DNA of 16,537 nt from Thermoproteota archaeon (GTDB lineage Archaea; Thermoproteota; Thermoprotei_A; Sulfolobales; Desulfurococcaceae), in contig JAADCY010000078.1 in the NCBI GenBank assembly GCA_013154205.1, positions 1 through 16,537 of the forward strand. Reading direction: 5' to 3'. Position numbers and translations under genes: made by a program. How positions within the stretch are numbered: position 1 is the stretch's first letter; each line of letters starts with the position of its first letter. Below, one piece after another: positions 6,629 through 13,496 of the stretch. The notes beneath the pieces are model-generated. The model did not search any database. It was not told the DNA's origin and worked only from the letters and a program-made list of their open reading frames with translations.

Positions 6629-8164
6629 CTACCCATCAGCAACGATCGCTTCTCTATTAATACTTATCGTTCTTACCACGAGATCCCTTATTTTCTCAAC
6701 ACCAACTGATAACGGATCTTCGTCGAACCATACTATGTCAGCATAGCTACCCGGTGATAGAGCACCAAGCCTCTCGTCACGTAGAAGTATAGATGCCGTC
6801 CTAGTGTAGAGATATAGTGCTTCTCTCAATGATATCTTCTCGTACGGAGAGTATCTATCATATGGACTTCCTGGATCCCTTGTAACAGCATAATATATGC
6901 CGTCACGGGGATCAATGGGCTCTACCGGGCAGTCTGTTGAGAAACTAATGGTTGTCCTATTCATTAATGAACGGAACCTATAAGCCCATTTAACTCTACC
7001 ACCTATTCTTTCGAGTATCCACTTATCTGATGCTATGAATCTCGGCTGTACACTTATGAGAGGCTTTATACGCCCGATGATCTCTAGCTGATCATCCCTG
7101 ACGAGGCTAGCGTGCTCGATCCTCAGGAGATGATTGTATTCTTTGTACTTATAGTACGCTTTCAGTACTTCGTCTAGAGCAGCATCTCCTATAGCATGTA
7201 CCGCTACCTGGGCATCAATCCTGACAGCTTCCTCTAGATATTTTCCTATGTCTTCAGCCGATAAGAGGAGTTTTCCGCGATTACCCGGATCATCGTCGTA
7301 AGGCATTGATAGATACGCCGTCCTAGTACCAAGAGCGCCATCGGCAAGTAGTTTTACCCCTAGAACCTTTACACGCCCCTTTGCAGAATCTCTCCACCGT
7401 AAATACTTTTCCACCCATTCATTGCTTTCCGGATAGATGTACACATAGACTCTGAGCTTAAGCCTACCAGTTCTCTCAGCCCTTAGCAGGGATTCCATGC
7501 ATAGTTCATCGCATCCGGCAACAGCTACCCCTGTAACACCATATCTAAGTATATGGTTTTGAGCCTCGACAATCATATCGGTGAAATCATTAGGTCTAAC
7601 TTGTTCTTTAACCCAGGAATAAATTCTCCATAAAGCATCCTCTACAACTATGCCTGTATCACGATCAATTTGATCCCTTGGTAGTTTAGTCAATAATTGT
7701 TCCACAGCCTCCAAGCCAGCCGTGTTGAGGAACCCCATGTGCCCGCTCTTATGTATTAGCAATAATGGTTTGTCAGGAAGAATAGAGTCTAGTTTTCGCC
7801 GATCAAGTATTTTATCATCTATGAATAAATTATGGTCAAAACCTCTTCCTACAATCCATTCTCCTATACGATTATTTGCCTCTACTATTTTATCGGCGAG
7901 TTCTTTCAAGCTCTTAATACTTGATAGGTCGATCATTCTCAGCATCATGGCTAGAGTGTCGATGTGCATATGTGTATCGATGAATCCTGGTGCTAATACC
8001 TTGTTAAAAATCTTTTTCTCAGCACCGAGTCTTGCCGCTTCATCTTCGGCCTTGGCACCATAAGCCTTCACTAAGCCATTAACAACTAATATCTTATCAG
8101 TGGTTATGAGTGGATTGTATGATAATATGATTCTTGGAGCCATGAAAAGAATAGGTTCTTTCAT
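6629..8164 (-). CDS. Metal-dependent amidohydrolase, YtcJ / Amidohydro_3 family
   Basis: Amidohydrolase-superfamily hydrolase with a complete TIM-barrel metal site. PGFIDTHMH gives the HxH pair (His65, His67), KLLADGALGTRTA the bridging Lys271, VHAIGDAALDEVL His323, RIEHASL His351, and STDCPVEP the catalytic Asp411. The terminal strand segment GALSPGSYADIVWFDEDPL closes the small beta domain. Members act on amides, N-formyl groups or cyclic ureas, and substrate cannot be predicted from sequence. There is no signal peptide, so it is cytoplasmic. ATG 8164 follows the flavoprotein stop by 6 nt with a weak GGTAG site; an ATG at 8143 lacks one. The tight spacing means co-transcription with the flavoprotein gene, so substrate supply or release for a thiol/CoA-related reaction is possible but speculative. 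Confidence 0.9.
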   Translation of the reverse strand: MKEPILFMAPRIILSYNPLITTDKILVVNGLVKAYGAKAEDEAARLGAEKKIFNKVLAPGFIDTHMHIDTLAMMLRMIDLSSIKSLKELADKIVEANNRIGEWIVGRGFDHNLFIDDKILDRRKLDSILPDKPLLLIHKSGHMGFLNTAGLEAVEQLLTKLPRDQIDRDTGIVVEDALWRIYSWVKEQVRPNDFTDMIVEAQNHILRYGVTGVAVAGCDELCMESLLRAERTGRLKLRVYVYIYPESNEWVEKYLRWRDSAKGRVKVLGVKLLADGALGTRTAYLSMPYDDDPGNRGKLLLSAEDIGKYLEEAVRIDAQVAVHAIGDAALDEVLKAYYKYKEYNHLLRIEHASLVRDDQLEIIGRIKPLISVQPRFIASDKWILERIGGRVKWAYRFRSLMNRTTISFSTDCPVEPIDPRDGIYYAVTRDPGSPYDRYSPYEKISLREALYLYTRTASILLRDERLGALSPGSYADIVWFDEDPLSVGVEKIRDLVVRTISINREAIVADG

Positions 8165-8170
8165 GGCTTT

Positions 8171-9517
8171 CTACCAGTTCCTAAGCAGTATTCTCCCAGC
8201 AATAACTAGTGCATCCCATACGGTGTTGACGGGCGGAGCGTAGCCCAGATCTGTGAAGAACAGGTCTTCGACAACTCCTCTCTTATGTAGTAGAGCGGCT
8301 ACGACATTGATCCTCCAGTAAGCGTCCTCTCCGCCTATGGCCTGGGCTCCCAGTAGTAGTCCTGTCTTCTTATCCGCTATAACCTTCAATAACACCTTGC
8401 CGGAGCCAGGCATGTATGCAGGCTTCGTTCGTGCCTCGACATACGCTGCTATTGGCTTGAAGCCGTGTCTGTATGCTTCTTTCATAGTAAGCCCGGTCCC
8501 AGCGATAACAACTCCTTTAACGCTCGTCACGCTTGTCCCAGCGACTCCTGGGAATAGTATTGTTTTTCCAGCAATGTTCGAGCCAGCCACGTATCCTTCT
8601 TTATTTGCTTCCTGCGCGAAAGGAGCCCATGTGTACTTATCTGTGACGACGTGCTTGACCTCAACATTGTCACCAGCAGCGTAGATGTCAGGGCGGCTTG
8701 TCTTCATCATGCTGTCAACTATTATAGCTCCACTATTACCTGTTCTGAGTCCTAGGGCTTCCGCGATCTCTGTGTTGGGCTTGATCCCTGTGGCAACTAT
8801 TACTGCGTCAGCCGTATACGTGTTCTTCGACGTTACTATTTCTAGCCTGTCATTCTTCCTCTTTATCTCTTCGAGGCTTTCATCATAATTTATGACGAGT
8901 CCTTTCTCCCGTAGTATATTGGCCAGTTTCTCGCCCATGTCTGGATCTAATAATTTCGTTAAAGGATACTTCGACCTAGTCGGTATGATGACTCTCTTCC
9001 CTATTCTCTGAAGGTTCTCTGCGAGCTCAAGGCCTATGTACCCACTACCGATTATAACGATGTCCTTAACGTTTTCTCCCTCTATCTTTTCTCTAAGTAG
9101 GACAGCGTCATCTATATGGTGGAGCTTATACACTCCTTGTAAATCGATTCCAGGGACATCGGGTAGGTCGGCTCTTGCACCACTTGCTATTAGGAGTACG
9201 TCCCACTCGTATCTCCCCGTACCACCCGGTCCCTCATACTCGAGGATCTTCTTGTCTGGATCTATGTATATGACACGGTGAATTAGACGTAGATCTATTC
9301 CTCTCTTCTCTATGAAGAACCGTGGAGGATAATGCATTAGCTTCTCGGGCTTATCTATTAGGCCTCCAATATAGTACGGGGTTCCGCACAGGGCGAAGCT
9401 CGCCCATCGGGTCTTCTCGAAAACAACGACATGATAATCGGGCCTGAGCTTCTTGATCCTGGAGGCAGCGGCCAGTCCAGCCGGGCCGGCCCCGATAACA
9501 GCTACTTTAACAGTCAT
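8171..9517 (-). CDS. CoA-disulfide reductase / NAD(P)H oxidase-like flavoprotein
   Basis: FAD- and NAD(P)H-dependent oxidoreductase of the single-cysteine disulfide reductase group (CoA-disulfide reductase, NADH oxidase, CoA-dependent sulfur reductase). Numbered from ATG 9532, VAVIGAGPAGLAAA binds FAD, SFALCGTPYYIGG holds the redox Cys49, GSGYIGLELAE (162-172) binds the nicotinamide nucleotide, DIYAAGDN (282-289) is the second FAD motif, and YAPPVNTVWD holds the C-terminal Tyr431 typical of CoA-using members. After the second Rossmann motif the chain reads IIPTRSKY instead of an acidic residue, which favours NADPH or dual use. ATG 9517 is preferred because GGAGGAGG lies about 5 nt before it; ATG 9532 overlaps that site. 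In sulfur-respiring hyperthermophiles such enzymes keep CoA reduced or reduce sulfur. It leads a two-gene unit with the amidohydrolase. Confidence 0.93.
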   Translation of the reverse strand: MTVKVAVIGAGPAGLAAASRIKKLRPDYHVVVFEKTRWASFALCGTPYYIGGLIDKPEKLMHYPPRFFIEKRGIDLRLIHRVIYIDPDKKILEYEGPGGTGRYEWDVLLIASGARADLPDVPGIDLQGVYKLHHIDDAVLLREKIEGENVKDIVIIGSGYIGLELAENLQRIGKRVIIPTRSKYPLTKLLDPDMGEKLANILREKGLVINYDESLEEIKRKNDRLEIVTSKNTYTADAVIVATGIKPNTEIAEALGLRTGNSGAIIVDSMMKTSRPDIYAAGDNVEVKHVVTDKYTWAPFAQEANKEGYVAGSNIAGKTILFPGVAGTSVTSVKGVVIAGTGLTMKEAYRHGFKPIAAYVEARTKPAYMPGSGKVLLKVIADKKTGLLLGAQAIGGEDAYWRINVVAALLHKRGVVEDLFFTDLGYAPPVNTVWDALVIAGRILLRNW

Positions 9518-9576
9518 AGTGCCCTCCTCCATAGAAACGTGTTTTTATGACCGTTCATTGTTTTCTGGATTAGGTC

Positions 9577-9588
9577 TTTTTAATAAGT
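9577..9588. promoter_or_regulatory. A/T box in the divergent flavoprotein / unknown-gene region
   Basis: TTTTTAATAAGT in the intergenic gap can act rightward (transcript start near 9607, about 22 nt before ATG 9630). On the other strand ACTTATTAAAAA predicts a start near 9557, about 40 nt before ATG 9517. A second leftward A/T patch (CATAAAAAC, about 9542-9550) sits too close to the start to leave room for the ribosome site. Confidence 0.4.
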
Positions 9589-9629
9589 AGCGTAAACGTA
9601 TAGTTTTCATAGATTGGAGGAGGTCGATT

Positions 9630-10205
9630 ATGCCTAAATACATAGCAATGTCTCACGGCAGGATTGTCGGCGTGTATAACAGTTTTGCAGAAGCTCTCAG
9701 AACCCTCGTAGAGATCGGTGAGGGGGAGATCTATAGGGGCGAGCTCATCCTACGGCTAGGGCCGGAAGAAGCAGAAGATCTTAAGGGTTATCTCCCCGGC
9801 GTACCAGTCGAGCCTGTCGAGGCGCCTAAATCAGCTGGTCCGCGTAGTAGTGTAGCTGTTGTTCTAGACCAGATGTTCAAGGGCTTCTTCACAGAAGTAT
9901 TATCGAGAGAGTTCAGAGACATAGAGATCCATGAGATCGTCGGTAAAGGCCTTGAAAAAACAATACGAGTAGGTAACATATACAGGCACCCCGCTATGAA
10001 CGACTACGATGTAGCAAAACTGGTTGAGTCATTAGCCGAGAAAGGCAAGAAAGTCATATTCTTCACGGGCGATAAAAAGCTGTACAACCATATCCTCGGC
10101 TACGAGGGCGTTGCGGCATATTATGCTCCACCCAACGAGTATCCCGGTAAGGAGGCTCTGGCTAAATTCATGATAGAGAAGATAAAGGAGAACTTGAAAC
10201 ACTGA
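9630..10205 (+). CDS. Unknown protein with a possible PIN-like nuclease C-terminal domain
   Basis: A 191-residue soluble protein that I cannot assign by name. Residues 1-58 form a small alpha/beta domain (starting KYIAMSHGRIVGVYNSFAEA), followed by a Pro/Ala linker (about 57-73). Residues 74-191 begin with a hydrophobic strand ending in Asp80 (SVAVVLDQMF). They then have NDYDVAKLVESLAEKG (Asp125, Asp127) and a strand KKVIFFTGDKKLYNHI with Asp148. This order of strand-D, D plus helix, strand-T-x-D resembles PIN-like (DUF5615/Mut7-C type) ribonucleases, with similar spacing; this is inference from pattern only. The start is firm: GGAGGAGGT lies 5 nt before ATG 9630. It is divergent from the flavoprotein operon and precedes the CBS gene by 81-99 nt, with that gene having its own promoter. 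Confidence 0.85.
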   Translation: MPKYIAMSHGRIVGVYNSFAEALRTLVEIGEGEIYRGELILRLGPEEAEDLKGYLPGVPVEPVEAPKSAGPRSSVAVVLDQMFKGFFTEVLSREFRDIEIHEIVGKGLEKTIRVGNIYRHPAMNDYDVAKLVESLAEKGKKVIFFTGDKKLYNHILGYEGVAAYYAPPNEYPGKEALAKFMIEKIKENLKH

Positions 10206-10229
10206 TCTCTAGTTAATGGATCCCTCAAG

Positions 10230-10237
10230 TATATATG
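10230..10237 (+). promoter_or_regulatory. TATA box of the CBS-domain gene
   Basis: TATATATG lies 25 nt after the unknown gene and predicts a transcript start near 10258-10262. The inverted repeat that follows begins at its last base, so a protein bound there would compete with TBP/TFB or polymerase. Confidence 0.55.
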
Positions 10238-10252
10238 TTTTGAATACAAAAC
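10237..10252. repeat. Inverted repeat 1, GTTTTG-N4-CAAAAC (operator candidate)
   Basis: Perfect 6-bp arms GTTTTG and CAAAAC around AATA, abutting the TATA box of the CBS gene. The same half-sites recur 47 nt downstream in a second perfect inverted repeat. The position between TATA and the predicted transcript start is typical of archaeal repressor sites. Confidence 0.6.
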
Positions 10253-10283
10253 CGTTAGTGTAGACTATTTATCTCATCCTTCT

Positions 10284-10301
10284 GTTTTGGGGTGCCAAAA
10301 C
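10284..10301. repeat. Inverted repeat 2, GTTTTGG-N4-CCAAAAC, spanning the ribosome site of the CBS gene
   Basis: Perfect 7-bp arms GTTTTGG and CCAAAAC flank GGTG. That GGTG is the best ribosome-binding sequence for the TTG start at 10305, so the site could act on DNA as an operator or on RNA as a hairpin exposing or hiding the ribosome site. At hyperthermophile temperatures a 7-bp hairpin is marginal, which favours a DNA role. Confidence 0.6.
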
Positions 10302-10304
10302 GTA

Positions 10305-10847
10305 TTGAGAAACGAAGGTGAAAAAACACGTGGAACGCTGTCGCTTGATGAGATACTAGAGATGCGTGTCGAGGACTTTATGAAGAAGTATAGGCCTCCA
10401 TCAACAACCTACATTATAGCTAGGCCTGGCACAAAGCTTTACAATATATTGAAGGCTGTTGCAACAGGTCATCCGCAGATAGTGATCGTCATAGATGAGA
10501 ACAGAAGACCCATAGGCTTTCTAACAGATGTTCACCTACTTAAGAGCTTACAGCTCAGACACGGCCACAGAAGTATATTGTCATCATTCACCGTGTCTAG
10601 ATATATTCTACCGCTTGATAAGAGCTTGAACATACCCATTGAGAGCATAATGGATAGAAGACCTCCAGTAGTCAGGCATGATCAGAAGCTCTTGGACGTT
10701 ATAAGGCAGATGGTACACTTGGATGTCTCAGCCGTGATCGTCACTGATAAGGATGATAGGGTTCTAGGAGTACTGACCCGTCGCCACATTATAAGAGCTG
10801 TTCTAAATATATTGTTGGGAGAGCCGTTGATCATTGATTTTGATTAG
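10305..10847 (+). CDS. Two-CBS-domain protein (putative adenylate-sensing regulator)
   Basis: Stand-alone CBS pair forming a Bateman module, which usually binds AMP, ATP, SAM or related adenylates and controls a partner. Numbered from the TTG at 10287, CBS1 covers about residues 28-90 (QIVIVIDENRRPIGFLTDVHLL) and CBS2 about 118-176 (SAVIVTDKDDRVLGVLTRRHII). There is no DNA-binding, transporter or enzyme domain. The start is uncertain. TTG 10305 lies 10 nt after GGTG (10291-10294); TTG 10287 sits inside inverted repeat 2 and has no ribosome site; ATG 10362 would also keep both domains. AMP phosphorylase follows 54 nt later with its own TATA box, so AMP sensing is a natural guess; no sequence feature proves ligand or partner. 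Confidence 0.88.
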   Translation: MRNEGEKTRGTLSLDEILEMRVEDFMKKYRPPSTTYIIARPGTKLYNILKAVATGHPQIVIVIDENRRPIGFLTDVHLLKSLQLRHGHRSILSSFTVSRYILPLDKSLNIPIESIMDRRPPVVRHDQKLLDVIRQMVHLDVSAVIVTDKDDRVLGVLTRRHIIRAVLNILLGEPLIIDFD

Positions 10848-10873
10848 CTCTGGAGACATATCATTAGGAAATA

Positions 10874-10881
10874 TTTAAATA
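10874..10881 (+). promoter_or_regulatory. TATA box of the AMP phosphorylase gene
   Basis: TTTAAATA matches the archaeal consensus well. A start about 25 nt downstream falls on or next to the ATG at 10902, so the transcript would be either leaderless from that ATG or carry a leader of about 66 nt to the ATG at 10968. Confidence 0.6.
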
Positions 10882-10895
10882 CCTGTTCAATACCT
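10878..10895 (+). repeat. Direct repeat AATACCT, 11-bp period, over the AMP phosphorylase promoter
   Basis: AATACCT at 10878-10884 recurs exactly at 10889-10895, one helical turn apart. The first copy overlaps the TATA box and the second ends just before the predicted transcript start. Possible regulator binding site; could also be chance. Confidence 0.35.
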
Positions 10896-10967
10896 AAGAT
10901 TATGGTTTGCCCAGAAAAGTTCCACAACTATAATTTTGTGAAAATATCGTACATAGGTGTAAGGAAA

Positions 10968-12497
10968 ATGGGTATACATCTAGAGACTCGTCATTTTCAA
11001 GTAGAACCTATAGATGTAGATATAGGTCGCTCTATTGTAATCATGCATGAATCCGATGCACACGAGCTCGGTTTAGGGCCTACATCTAGAGTTAGGCTTG
11101 CAAAAGGTGACAGGATAAGAAACGCTGTCGTAGCCTTAACCAAGACAATGGTTGGCCCTGGCAAAATACTTGTTAGTAGAGACATTATCGACGCGTTAAA
11201 ACTATCTAAACAAGACACGGTCGGCGTCCGACCAATACCTGTTCCGCCAAGCTTCTATATACTGCAGAGACGATTAAAAGGGGAAAGGATAAGCCAGGAC
11301 GAAATGTACAAGTTGATCAAAGATATCGTTGATGGCGCATACGGTGAAGCAGAGATAGCCGCTTTCCTGACTAGCCAGCTATACTATGAGCTGAGCGAGG
11401 ACGAACTACACGCTCTCATAAGGGCTATGGTCGAAACCGGTAGCAAGATAGTTTTCGAGGACACTGTTTTCGACGAGCACAGCATTGGCGGCGTACCGGG
11501 CAATAGTAAAGTAGCCCTCATAGCAGTCCCTACAGTTGCAGCAGCGGGCTTACTCATACCTAAGACCAGTAGCCGAGCCATAACGAGCCCTGCCGGCACA
11601 GCTGATACGATGGAGGTACTGGCAAGAGTTGATTTTACGGCTGAAGAGATAAAGGAGATCGCACGCAAGGTAAGAGCTACCCTGGCATGGGGAGGCAGGC
11701 TCAACCTAGCGCCTGCAGACGACATATTCGTTAACATCGAGAGAAAGCTAAGCATTGACCCATGGCACCAGATGGTTGCAAGCATACTCGCCAAGAAAGC
11801 AGCTATGGGTGTAGATAATCTAGTCATTGATATACCTGTTGGTAGGAAAGCCAAGGTCAAAAGCCTCGAAGAAGCAGATCAGCTCGCAGGAATATTCATA
11901 AGACAAGCCGCGAGACTAGGCATGAGGATAAAGATCGCCTTAACATTCGGTGGACAGCCAATAGGAGCTACGGCAGGGCCAGCACTGGAGGCGATGGAAG
12001 CCCTCAAGACCATGATTGAAAAGAAGGGTAAGAAGAGCCTATTAGACAAAGCACTAACCATAGCTGGAATGGTGCTCGAGCTAAGCGGAAAAGTACCTCC
12101 AGGCCACGGCTTCGAGACAGCGCGAGAAATATTTATGTCAGGCAAAACATATGAGAAATTCAAAGAAATAGTGGAGGCACAGGGAGGAGACCCCAACGTA
12201 AAACCGGATGATCTACCTATCGGTAAACACTCCTACACGATAACCTCGCCGATCGCCGGAGCAGTTACATACATAGATAACGCAGCCATAACAACAATAG
12301 CGCGCGCCGCTGGAGCACCGTTCGACAAAGGAGCGGGAGTATATCTACACGCAAAAGTAGGTTATAGGGTTAACAAGGGAGACCCGTTAATAACAATATA
12401 CAGTAGTAGCTCTACACGTCTCCAAGAAGCAGTCAACCTAGCAACTAGGTACTCACCGCTAATCGTTGAGGGCATGTTGCTCAAAGTACTACCATAA
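10968..12497 (+). CDS. AMP phosphorylase (archaeal thymidine-phosphorylase-like, deoA_2 family)
   Basis: Phosphorolyses AMP (also CMP and UMP) to free base and ribose-1,5-bisphosphate, the first step of the archaeal route that continues through ribose-1,5-bisphosphate isomerase and type III RuBisCO. Key segments are HSIGGVPGN, PKTSSRAITSPAGTADTMEVL, WGGRLNLAPADD and GGQPIGATAGPALEA, with a C-terminal KGAGVYLHAKVGYRVNKGDPL domain as in all nucleoside phosphorylases of this fold. The roughly 85-residue N-terminal domain marks the archaeal AMP type against bacterial thymidine phosphorylase. ATG 10968 gives 509 residues, close to known members (about 503), with GGTG (10956-10959) 8 nt before it. 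An in-frame ATG at 10902 would add 22 residues and coincides with the predicted transcript start. No isomerase or RuBisCO gene is in the window. Confidence 0.95.
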   Translation: MGIHLETRHFQVEPIDVDIGRSIVIMHESDAHELGLGPTSRVRLAKGDRIRNAVVALTKTMVGPGKILVSRDIIDALKLSKQDTVGVRPIPVPPSFYILQRRLKGERISQDEMYKLIKDIVDGAYGEAEIAAFLTSQLYYELSEDELHALIRAMVETGSKIVFEDTVFDEHSIGGVPGNSKVALIAVPTVAAAGLLIPKTSSRAITSPAGTADTMEVLARVDFTAEEIKEIARKVRATLAWGGRLNLAPADDIFVNIERKLSIDPWHQMVASILAKKAAMGVDNLVIDIPVGRKAKVKSLEEADQLAGIFIRQAARLGMRIKIALTFGGQPIGATAGPALEAMEALKTMIEKKGKKSLLDKALTIAGMVLELSGKVPPGHGFETAREIFMSGKTYEKFKEIVEAQGGDPNVKPDDLPIGKHSYTITSPIAGAVTYIDNAAITTIARAAGAPFDKGAGVYLHAKVGYRVNKGDPLITIYSSSSTRLQEAVNLATRYSPLIVEGMLLKVLP

Positions 12498-12526
12498 AAC
12501 AAGGGTCTTTCCAAACAAATTCTCTG

Positions 12527-12531
12527 TTTTT
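12527..12531 (+). terminator. Oligo-T terminator candidate after AMP phosphorylase
   Basis: TTTTT occurs 29 nt after the stop, overlapping the last codon of the convergent MobB-like gene. On the other strand the gap is also T-rich (CTTGTTTT close to 12497), so both convergent genes may end here. Confidence 0.35.
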
Positions 12532-13330
12532 ACTCCTGCTTCAACTCAATCCTGATATTTTTAGGCCTAGCCGATGCGGGGAGAACATTCTTTAGGAAAC
12601 CTTCAATAACTCCTATCAAGGCGTTCGTGAGCTTATAGTCTAGGACGACAGGCTTATCGTTAACGATTAGCTTTATCCCTCTTGTCTCAATGCACTGTGA
12701 AGGAGTTATGATTCCTTTCAAGAGTTTTTCTGCTACCTCATGTTTAGAGGCCATACCGCATATGCTCGGCTCGACTGTTATGGCTGAAGAGATCTGTGTT
12801 ACTGCGTCGAGATATATTTCTCTCGCGAGTTTCTCAGCCTCATCGATGAGAAGCGCGTTGAAACCGAGTTGTAGAGCCTTCTCTACTGCCTCTAGATCAT
12901 TGCTGACAATGTACCATAGCCCCGGCTCTCCTGCAACTAGATCTACTTCGCCCGGCTCCTCGATAACAGCTATAGCCCTACCGATATCAGATCCTTTAAA
13001 GCCCTCGGCGATCACTAACGGAGTATAGTGCGGCAGATCCTCGATGATCTCTTCAAGGCTCTCCATAGGCTCAGATATCATAACTAGTTCTTCAGGATTA
13101 GATATAACAATATTCGTAGCGCCTGCATACCTGTATCTAGCAGCGTCACCAATGTCTTCGAGTATAGATGAGCTCGTCTGTAGAATGATTACTGGTTTGA
13201 CGCCGAGACGATTTAGCTCCTTGGTTAGGAGAACACCTAGGCTCGTCTTCCCTACCCGTGGTTTCACAGATATTATCCTATAGACACAGGTGAGCCCTTC
13301 AAGAAGCTTGTGTTTAATCTTTGACGACAT
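12530..13330 (-). CDS. MobB-like P-loop protein with degenerate Walker A motif
   Basis: Resembles the molybdopterin-guanine-dinucleotide biosynthesis protein B family, GTP-binding helpers of molybdenum/tungsten cofactor maturation. Family marks are GKTSLGVLLTKELNRLGVKP, the DIGDAARYRYAGATNIVIS segment (matching D-x-G-x-D-S/T-x-R-x-x-x-AGA) and PLVIAEGFKGSD (EGFK). The Walker A reads SVKPRVGKTS, with Val22 where the first glycine of GxxxxGKT belongs. The C-terminal part holds Cys191 (ICGMAS) and Cys213 (SQCIE), which looks like a worn-down form of the four-cysteine Fe-S motif fused to some archaeal MobB proteins. It then has the usual MobB tail (LIVNDKPVVLD..LTNALIGVIEGFLK). ATG 13330 has only a weak ribosome site. 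No other molybdopterin gene is nearby. The family is fairly sure; activity is doubtful. Confidence 0.78.
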   Translation of the reverse strand: MSSKIKHKLLEGLTCVYRIISVKPRVGKTSLGVLLTKELNRLGVKPVIILQTSSSILEDIGDAARYRYAGATNIVISNPEELVMISEPMESLEEIIEDLPHYTPLVIAEGFKGSDIGRAIAVIEEPGEVDLVAGEPGLWYIVSNDLEAVEKALQLGFNALLIDEAEKLAREIYLDAVTQISSAITVEPSICGMASKHEVAEKLLKGIITPSQCIETRGIKLIVNDKPVVLDYKLTNALIGVIEGFLKNVLPASARPKNIRIELKQE

Positions 13331-13397
13331 GAATGCTTTCCACCACGCGCTGCCTCTCGAGGGAAAGACTGGCTTGACAATATCATCTAGGTTCTCT

Positions 13398-13412
13398 TAT
13401 CTAATTTAGATA
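13398..13412. repeat. Palindrome TATCTAA-T-TTAGATA (operator/TATA candidate)
   Basis: Perfect 7-bp arms around one base, in the 218-nt gap between the leftward MobB-like gene and the rightward geranylgeranyl reductase. Read leftward it contains a TATA-like core (CTAAATTA) that would start transcription about 50 nt before the MobB-like ATG. It could therefore be promoter, operator, or both. Confidence 0.4.
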
Positions 13413-13488
13413 TCCATAGCCGTACGATTATTTCATTGATAAATTCTAAATGGTTGCCAATGATATTTTGGAGAGTTCATGGTTGACC

Positions 13489-13496
13489 TTATAAAT
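13489..13496 (+). promoter_or_regulatory. TATA box of geranylgeranyl reductase
   Basis: TTATAAAT predicts a transcript start near 13517 and a leader of about 30 nt that contains the GGTG ribosome site. The perfect palindrome GGATATATCC (13505-13514) lies between this box and the start. Confidence 0.55.

Noticed and set aside
9630..9760. Similarity of the unknown protein's N-terminus to the viroplasmin-like domain of RNase H1 (K-Y-x-A-x-x-x-GR-x-x-G-x-Y-x-S)
   Set aside because: The pattern is short, the typical Trp and K-F-x-S-F elements are missing, and no RNase H domain follows, so I do not claim homology.
11384..11860. Open frame of 158 codons antisense to AMP phosphorylase
   Set aside because: Ser/Ala/Leu-rich shadow translation without recognisable domain, ribosome site or promoter.
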